Source of the DNA: Actinomycetes bacterium
Lineage (GTDB): Bacteria; Actinomycetota; Acidimicrobiia; Acidimicrobiales; UBA8190
NCBI GenBank assembly: GCA_021779775.1
Contig: JAJYAB010000132.1
Span: forward strand, 1 to 5,687
Length of the DNA stretch: 5,687 nucleotides
Direction: 5' to 3'
The position numbers and the translations under genes were made by a program. How positions within the stretch are numbered: position 1 is the first letter of the stretch; every line of letters starts with the position of its first letter. The notes beneath the pieces were generated by a model. That model saw only the letters and a program-made list of their open reading frames with translations. It ran no database searches and was not told the origin of the DNA. Below, piece after piece: positions 1 to 5,687 of this stretch.

Positions 1-320
1 GAAGTGGCCGTACAACACCACCAGGCGAATCCCGCCGAGCCCTGGGCCGAGCAGGTCCCGCAGCGACACGTCGGGCCAGCTCCCGCCGGTGGCAGTGCGA
101 CGGCCGGTGTCGGTATCGGTGGCAAAGGGAATGGCGAGAGCCGGATCGATCCTCGTGTAGCGCCAATCTTCGTGCTTGGCGCTCGGGAACCCGTTGGCCG
201 TCACCCACGCCGCTGCCCCGCGTCGGGCGACGGCGAGCCAGTCCGGGTCCGACGGCCATCCCGCCAGCGGGAGCTGCAACCCCTCGCTGGGGTGGGCGGA
301 CACGGTGCGAGCTGCGAGTG

Positions 321-324
<4 letters not shown>
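1..324 (-). CDS. sufD: SufD, Fe-S cluster scaffold subunit (N-terminal 108 residues, cut by window edge)
   Basis: This is the amino end of SufD, the partner of SufB in the cytosolic SufBC2D complex that assembles iron-sulfur clusters. I translated it by hand from the minus strand. It opens at ATG 324-322, overlapping the sufC stop as ATGA, and stays open to the window edge. Residues 45-57 (GFPSAKHEDWRYT) match the SufD N-terminal signature of the LPTRKNEEWKYT type, and residues 100-108 (RLVVLYGHF) match the following strand where the beta-helix core begins. SufD is usually about 390-430 residues, so roughly three quarters lies beyond the left edge. The Shine-Dalgarno sequence is weak (AGGG close to the ATG), which fits translational coupling to sufC. 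Position third in the operon after sufB and sufC supports the call. Nothing can be said about its C-terminal residues. Confidence 0.9.
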
Positions 325-2544
<2,220 letters not shown>

Positions 2545-2548
<4 letters not shown>

Positions 2549-3783
2549 GCAGGTGCGCCCACGGGACGGCCGACGCGCACCCGCCAGACGCGGGGTCCCT
2601 CCTCGAGGTAGTCCCAGGTGTACTCGCCGGCGTGCTGCGCCTCGAACTGGTAACGCAGGGGCTTGGGATCGTGGTCGTTGACCAGCACGAACCCGGAACC
2701 GCCAGCAAGGGCGTCGTAGGCGGCAAAGATCGACTCGTGGCGCTGCCCGTGCGGGAACCGGCGGACGTCGAGCTCCGGCTCCGATCCGACGCCGCTGGCA
2801 GCTGCGCCCGACGCCGAGGCAGTCCCAGCGCCCACCCGGCCGATACGCACCCGCCAGACCGCCGGTCCCCCTTCGATGGCCTCCCAGGTGTGCTCGCCAG
2901 CGTGCTCCGCCTCGAACTGGTAGCGCAGCGGCTTGGGGTCGTGGTCGTTCACCAGCACGAAGCCAGCACCCGGGGCCAGCGCCTGGTAGGCGGCGAAGAT
3001 CGACTCGTGACGCTGGGCCGGGGCGAGCTCCCGCACGTCGAGGATCTCGTCGTCGGCCGACTTGCCGGTGGTTGCACGGGTCGAGAAGGCGACCGGTTCG
3101 GCCGTGACGGAGCGGACCAGGCGATGCAGGGTGGCAGTCACACGCACGGCGAGATCGGGCCTCGGGACTCGCAGCGCCGCCCACGCCTGGGCGACGATCC
3201 GACAGGCCCGATCACCCTCTCCCGCGTCTGCGAGGGCGCTGCCCGCCTCAAGCAGCAGTCCGAGAAGGGTCGTGTCAGTGTCGGGGACCGAGACATCGTC
3301 CGCGGTCGATGTCTCGGTTTGGGCTGCCTCGGTGAGCCGGTGCATCTGCACCAGCAGCTGCGACAGGCTCACCGTGTCGTCCGCCTGGAGCGGTGGCAGG
3401 AGGAGGTCGTTCTCCTTGGCCACGTGGGCAGTGAACAGCGTCCCGATCGACTCGGCGAGCTCGGCGGCATCGGCTGGGCTCTGCGACTTCGCCAGAGCTT
3501 CGACCGACGCCACCAGCTGCCGGTGCTCCGCGATCATCTCCGCCACCGTGCCCGCCAGGGCGGCAAGACCGCCGGCAGCCTGGTAGATGGAGTGCTCTTC
3601 GGCCATCGCGTGCGGGAGGACCTCTTCGGCCACGTAGGCGACCAGCTCGGCTACCGCCGCCTCGTAGGGGCGGTCACTCCCAACAGCTTCTCGAAGAGTA
3701 GCCACCCGCCGCACCACCTGGTCCTCGAGGCTGCGGTGATGGGCCAGCATCGCCTCGAAGGCGTCGGCGTCAGTAATCGTCAT
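2545..3783 (-). CDS. Hemerythrin-like di-iron domain fused to two DUF2249 domains; first gene of the suf operon
   Basis: This 412-residue soluble protein has four parts. Residues 1-135 form a hemerythrin (HHE) four-helix bundle with candidate iron ligands H15 or H16, H58 and E62 (HxxxE), H87, and H120 and E124 (HxxxE). That order of four histidines and two glutamates is also seen in RIC/YtfE-type proteins, which help mend damaged Fe-S clusters. Residues about 165-230 are helical and unassigned. Residues 246-315 and 336-405 are two DUF2249 domains, each with LDVR, RHESIFAAY, NDHDPKPLRYQFEA and a GPxVWRVR end, joined by an Ala/Ser/Gly-rich linker (316-335). There is no signal peptide or membrane segment. 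The start at ATG 3783-3781 has GAGGAGG 8 bases upstream. The stop overlaps the sufB start, so the gene is co-transcribed with and coupled to suf. A role in oxygen or NO sensing, iron supply or cluster repair is inferred; the domain calls are firm. Confidence 0.88.
2572..2739 (-). repeat. Tandem DUF2249 unit, copy 2 (residues 349-404)
   Basis: Second DUF2249 unit, nearest the C terminus and the sufB start. It keeps the aromatic and acidic residues TWDYLEEGP that are usual near the end of DUF2249, whereas copy 1 has TWEAIEGGP there. Copy 2 therefore looks closer to the family norm. This comparison rests on recall of the family, not an alignment run. Confidence 0.85.
2842..3009 (-). repeat. Tandem DUF2249 unit, copy 1 (residues 259-314)
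   Basis: First of two in-frame repeat units in the hemerythrin-DUF2249 gene, offset from the second by exactly 90 codons (270 bases). By hand alignment 45 of 56 residues are identical. Differences include P271/G361, H298/Y388, A302/Y392 and G305/E395. The DNA is also visibly similar, most clearly across the segment encoding NDHDPKPLRYQFEA. Confidence 0.85.
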
Positions 3784-3791
3784 GGGATGAT

Positions 3792-3798
3792 CCTCCTC
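3792..3798 (-). promoter_or_regulatory. Strong ribosome-binding site of the hemerythrin-DUF2249 gene
   Basis: The minus strand reads GAGGAGG, followed by 8 bases and ATG at 3783. It is the best Shine-Dalgarno sequence in the window and fixes the start of the operon's first gene. The downstream suf genes depend on overlaps instead. Confidence 0.85.
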
Positions 3799-3803
3799 GT
3801 GTG

Positions 3804-3821
3804 GAGATCCTGAAGGACCTC
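3804..3821 (-). promoter_or_regulatory. Imperfect inverted repeat in the predicted suf-operon leader
   Basis: On the minus strand the sequence reads GAGGTCCT-TC-AGGATCTC. Seven of eight arm positions are complementary, and the eighth can pair as G-U in RNA. It lies 5 bases upstream of the GAGGAGG ribosome-binding site and downstream of the predicted -10 box, so it would be in the 5' leader. It could be a short RNA hairpin affecting ribosome access or a DNA operator for a dimeric regulator. No known motif was recognised. Confidence 0.35.
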
Positions 3822-3848
3822 GTCTTCCGATCTAATGATCCTATCTCC

Positions 3849-3877
3849 AGTATAGACTAGAGAAACAAGCCCCAAAG
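3849..3877 (-). promoter_or_regulatory. Candidate promoter of the hemerythrin-suf operon
   Basis: The minus strand has TATACT (3854-3849), a five-of-six match to the -10 consensus, within an AT-rich patch of an otherwise GC-rich region. The -35 is poor: CTTTGG at 3877-3872 with a 17-base spacer is the best placed. The spacing to the ribosome-binding site would give a leader of about 60 bases. CTAT-N7-ATAG (3841-3855) overlaps the -10 and could be a minimal operator. A sigma factor other than the housekeeping one is possible. Confidence 0.35.
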
Positions 3878-3962
3878 CCGACCGAGCGAACCTTCTATCG
3901 GGTGTCACGAACCAGTCGGTGCAGTGCTGTCGGCTCGATTCACCGCCAGACGGGCGATGAGC

Positions 3963-3968
3963 AAGGAG
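3963..3968 (+). promoter_or_regulatory. Ribosome-binding site that sets the start of the membrane protein
   Basis: AAGGAG lies 9 bases before ATG 3978. It favours that start over the in-frame GTG 3924 and ATG 3957, neither of which has a comparable site upstream. Confidence 0.75.
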
Positions 3969-3977
3969 AAAAGGACC

Positions 3978-4451
3978 ATGCTGACCACGAGCACGCCGCT
4001 GGTCGCCGTGGAGCTGGTCGCGGCGTCGATCTGGGTGGGGAGCCTCGTCTGCCTTGCCGTCGTGACCGCCGCGGCCCGCCGGGTCCTCGATACGCCGTCC
4101 CAGGTGGCGCTGTTCCGAGCCGTCGGTCGTCGCTACGGTCTCGTCGGCACCACCGCCCTGCTGGTGGCGATCGGGGCCGGCTTGGCGCTCTCGTGGCCGC
4201 CAGCTGCGTGGTCACCAATCACCGACTGGGCGGTCGCCTTGGCTGGGCTCCTCGTCATCGCCAGCGGCGTCGGAATGGCACAGGCCCGGGCCATGACCCG
4301 GCTTCGCCGCCAGGCAACAAGCGCCCCCGAGGACCAAGGCCTCGCGGTGACTGTGCGTCGAGGACGGCTCCTGGCGAACATGCTGCGTGGCCTGATGGCG
4401 GCGGTGACCCTGGCGATCGTGGTGCTGGCGGCGCAGATCATCACGCACTGA
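3978..4451 (+). CDS. Small four-helix integral membrane protein, CopD/DUF4149-like
   Basis: The 157-residue product has four predicted membrane helices at about 8-33, 54-72, 82-102 and 132-154. An arginine-rich loop between helices 3 and 4 (104-130) probably faces the cytoplasm. The first helix, with AASIWVGSLVCLAVVTAAARR, and the following FRAVGRRYGLVG resemble the opening of CopD, DUF2269 and DUF4149-type proteins, in which a WxGG motif precedes a long helix. The only histidine is the last residue, H157, so a heme or copper site inside the membrane of the usual kind is not supported. I do not know its function. It is read divergently from the hemerythrin-suf operon and could share control with it. 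Frames overlapping it on both strands are rich in Arg, Gly and Pro and look like shadows. The gene is confident; the family call is tentative. Confidence 0.7.
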   Translation: MLTTSTPLVAVELVAASIWVGSLVCLAVVTAAARRVLDTPSQVALFRAVGRRYGLVGTTALLVAIGAGLALSWPPAAWSPITDWAVALAGLLVIASGVGMAQARAMTRLRRQATSAPEDQGLAVTVRRGRLLANMLRGLMAAVTLAIVVLAAQIITH

Positions 4452-4509
4452 AGCGCCCGCTGAGCCCGCGTGGTTCGGGATGCGGGGACGCCCACTCCCA
4501 TCGTCACCT

Positions 4510-4530
4510 GTCGCGATGGCGCCTCGCGGC
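4510..4530 (+). terminator. GC-rich hairpin, weak terminator candidate
   Basis: GTCGCGA and TCGCGGC form a 7-bp stem, with one G-U pair, around the loop TGGCGCC. No run of T follows, so it is not a standard intrinsic terminator. It lies 59 bases after the membrane-protein stop and could stabilise or partly end that transcript. Confidence 0.3.
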
Positions 4531-4552
4531 TGAAACCCGCTACGTTGAAAGC

Positions 4553-4567
4553 TGACTAGATTAGTCA
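4553..4567. promoter_or_regulatory. Perfect 6-3-6 palindrome, likely operator
   Basis: TGACTA-GAT-TAGTCA is an exact inverted repeat with a 3-base centre, located 25 bases before the ATG of the DUF4242 gene. An overlapping shorter one, TAGT-CA-ACTA (4562-4571), follows. The size and place fit binding of a dimeric TetR-, GntR- or MarR-type repressor near the promoter. No regulator gene lies in the window, so the binder is unknown. Confidence 0.5.
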
Positions 4568-4592
4568 ACTACTAGAGATACGGGAGCACGGC

Positions 4593-5150
4593 ATGGCGCT
4601 GTACCTGACCGAGATCGCAACCGGCACCAACGATCGAGCCACAGTGGAGGCCGCCGTCGAGAGGCTGAGCCCGACGGCGCAGGAGGCCGGCGGTCGTCTG
4701 CTCGACGTCCAGGTCAGTGAGGACTTGGGCCGGATCTTCTTCGTCGCCGAAGACGTCGACCCGTCGCGTCTCGAAGCCGGCATCGCCGACCTCGGCGTGG
4801 AGCGGACGATTCCGGCCCTCGTTCGCCTCGTCGGCGCGACCGTTGAAGCGGTCCGTGTGCGCGCCGGCGGCCCGGCGAGCTACCTGGTCGAATGGGACTT
4901 CCCCGCTGGTCTCGACATGGACACCTACCTGGCTCGCAAGAAGGAGAAGGCGCCGCTGTACGCGAAGGTCCCCGAGGTCGCGTTCTTGCGTACCTACGTG
5001 CGAGAGGACATGGGCAAGTGCCTCTGCCTCTACGACGCACCCGACGACGAGGCGGTCGTTCGAGCCCGCCAGGCGGTCAGCACCCCCATCGACCGCCTGC
5101 ACCGCCTCGCCAGCTCGAGCGATCCGGCGTCATCGAGGCAGCAACCATGA
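4593..5150 (+). CDS. Two-domain DUF4242 protein (SCO4226-like fold duplicated)
   Basis: The 185-residue soluble protein is built from two related ferredoxin-like halves. The C-terminal half (97-172) matches DUF4242: YLVEWDFPAGL, RTYVREDMGKCLCLYDAPDDEAV and PIDRLHRL correspond to the family's strand, VSED-KT-CIYDAP block and final strand. The N-terminal half (3-83) follows the same plan in diverged form, with YLTEI for YLVEW and VSEDLGRIFFVAEDVDPSRL for the second block. The only cysteines are C143 and C145 and the only histidine is H170, all in the C-terminal half. DUF4242 includes the nickel-binding protein SCO4226 of Streptomyces; metal binding here is unproven. The start has GGGAG 6 bases before the ATG. 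The stop overlaps the next gene as ATGA, so the two are translated together. A link to the acyl-CoA dehydrogenase-like enzyme's chemistry is inferred from that pairing. Confidence 0.78.
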   Translation: MALYLTEIATGTNDRATVEAAVERLSPTAQEAGGRLLDVQVSEDLGRIFFVAEDVDPSRLEAGIADLGVERTIPALVRLVGATVEAVRVRAGGPASYLVEWDFPAGLDMDTYLARKKEKAPLYAKVPEVAFLRTYVREDMGKCLCLYDAPDDEAVVRARQAVSTPIDRLHRLASSSDPASSRQQP

Positions 5151-5687
5151 CCGCCGAGCCGGCGTCGGTGGGCGTCGAGCTGCCGGTCGGGGCCATCGAA
5201 GAGTTCTTCTCGGAGCGCGCCAAGGCGGTCGATAGCGGAGACGCCGATCTCCGCGCTGGGCTCCACTATCTCGCCGAACTTGGGCTCCTCGCTCATCCTG
5301 AGCTCCAGGTGAGCTGCGACGTCGTCACCGCGGTCGCCCGGTGCTGCCTGGCCTCGGCGTTCAGCGTGTGGGCGCACACCATGGTGGCCGAGTACCTGTC
5401 GATTTCCGCCTCGCCCCGGCTGCAGAGCCAGGTCCCCCGACTGCGCGACGCCGCGGTGATCGGCTCCACTGCCATGGCTCCGGCGATGCAGAACCTGGTC
5501 GGCTTGGCGGACCTCGGGGTGCGCTTCACCAGGAACGACGACGTCCTTGTGGTCGACGGGGCGGTGCGCTGGGCGTCCAACCTCTTTGCCGATGGGTTCC
5601 TCGTGGTGTTCGGCGCCGCTGGCGGCGACGGCAGAGAGCGGGTCATTGTCGCGGTGCCCTCGGACGCGCCGGGGGTGGTTGCTGGGC
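5147..5687 (+). CDS. Acyl-CoA dehydrogenase-like flavoprotein (N-terminal 180 residues, cut by window edge)
   Basis: The open frame from ATG 5147, with GAGG 8 bases upstream and overlapping the DUF4242 stop as ATGA, runs off the right edge; I translated it by hand. The first 100 residues are mainly helical, including LRAGLHYLAELGLLAHPEL and a helix with paired cysteines (C66, C67), as in the N-terminal domain of acyl-CoA dehydrogenases. Residues 104-145 follow the middle beta-domain plan, with VIGSTAMAP, VRFTRNDDVLVVDGAVRWASN and then FLVVFGAAGG. The usual xxTEPxxGSD flavin motif is replaced by STAMAPAMQNLVGL, so it is a divergent member and might act on a substrate other than a standard acyl-CoA, perhaps like the DszC/HpaH branch. 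The catalytic base region lies beyond the window. Family is fairly secure; substrate is unknown. Confidence 0.72.
   Translation, partial: MTAEPASVGVELPVGAIEEFFSERAKAVDSGDADLRAGLHYLAELGLLAHPELQVSCDVVTAVARCCLASAFSVWAHTMVAEYLSISASPRLQSQVPRLRDAAVIGSTAMAPAMQNLVGLADLGVRFTRNDDVLVVDGAVRWASNLFADGFLVVFGAAGGDGRERVIVAVPSDAPGVVAG

Larger units (their letters stand above)
3784..3977. other. Divergent intergenic region between the suf operon and the membrane-protein gene
   Basis: These 194 bases separate two divergently read genes and must hold the start signals of both. The segment around 3829-3866 is clearly richer in A and T than its surroundings. For the plus strand I see no convincing -35/-10 pair; TATAGA at 3851-3856 is the only -10-like word. 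A classical SufR or IscR operator was looked for by eye and not found. The segment 3866-3956 shows no clear feature. Confidence 0.6.
4452..4592 (+). other. Intergenic region carrying a hairpin and an operator-like palindrome
   Basis: These 141 bases lie between the membrane-protein gene and the DUF4242 gene. The first 58 bases show nothing specific. A GC-rich hairpin follows at 4510-4530, then TTGAAA at 4545-4550, which could serve as a -35 box. A palindrome follows at 4553-4567 and GGGAG at 4582-4586 is the ribosome-binding site. A -10 box is not clear: TACTAG at 4570-4575 is the nearest, with a long 19-base spacer. Confidence 0.55.

Noticed and set aside
2572..3009. A repeat array such as CRISPR or a mobile-element repeat
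   Set aside because: The only long repeat is the in-frame pair of DUF2249 coding units; there are no short regular repeats with spacers and no transposase.
2632..3813. Long plus-strand open frame (393 residues) opposite the hemerythrin-DUF2249 gene
   Set aside because: It mirrors the real gene's repeats in antisense, has no ribosome-binding site of note and no recognisable family.
3924..3977. Upstream GTG 3924 or ATG 3957 start for the membrane protein
   Set aside because: The added residues are charged and non-family-like, while ATG 3978 has AAGGAG at good spacing directly before the first helix.
3902..4555. Plus-strand frame of 217 residues overlapping the membrane protein
   Set aside because: It is Arg-, Gly- and Pro-rich without hydrophobic pattern, whereas the other frame gives four clean membrane helices.
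4572..5102. Minus-strand frame of 176 residues opposite the DUF4242 gene
   Set aside because: The plus-strand product matches DUF4242 in order and length and has a ribosome-binding site; the antisense frame matches nothing known.

Overview
The window is GC-rich throughout its coding regions, with short gene overlaps and an AT-richer intergenic core. Together with the gene families present, this suggests a high-GC actinobacterium, possibly Acidimicrobiia; that placement is an inference from base composition and gene content only. No RNA gene, insertion sequence, CRISPR array or phage gene is visible.

Left part (1-3783, minus strand): one tightly packed operon read right to left. It begins with a 412-residue protein made of an N-terminal hemerythrin-type di-iron domain, an unassigned helical middle and two near-identical DUF2249 domains. 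It continues with sufB, sufC and the first 108 codons of sufD, which runs off the left edge. Every junction is a stop/start overlap (ATGA, TGATG, ATGA), so the hemerythrin-like protein is coupled in translation to the SufBCD iron-sulfur cluster scaffold. The layout suggests that this protein senses oxygen or NO, buffers iron, or repairs or feeds clusters for the Suf machine. That role is an inference.

Middle (3784-3977): a divergent promoter region with a plausible minus-strand -10 box, a small inverted repeat in the predicted leader of the suf operon, and a strong ribosome-binding site. On the plus strand it leads to a small four-helix membrane protein (3978-4451) that loosely resembles CopD/DUF4149-type proteins.

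Right part (4452-5687, plus strand): an intergenic region with a GC-rich hairpin and an exact 6-3-6 operator-like palindrome precedes a two-gene unit. The first gene is a 185-residue protein built from two DUF4242-like halves; DUF4242 is the family of the nickel-binding protein SCO4226. The second, overlapping it by ATGA, is the N-terminal 180 residues of a divergent acyl-CoA dehydrogenase-like flavoprotein that runs off the right edge. The most notable features are the hemerythrin-DUF2249-DUF2249 gene leading the suf operon, and the duplicated DUF4242 protein paired with an atypical acyl-CoA dehydrogenase behind a clear palindrome.
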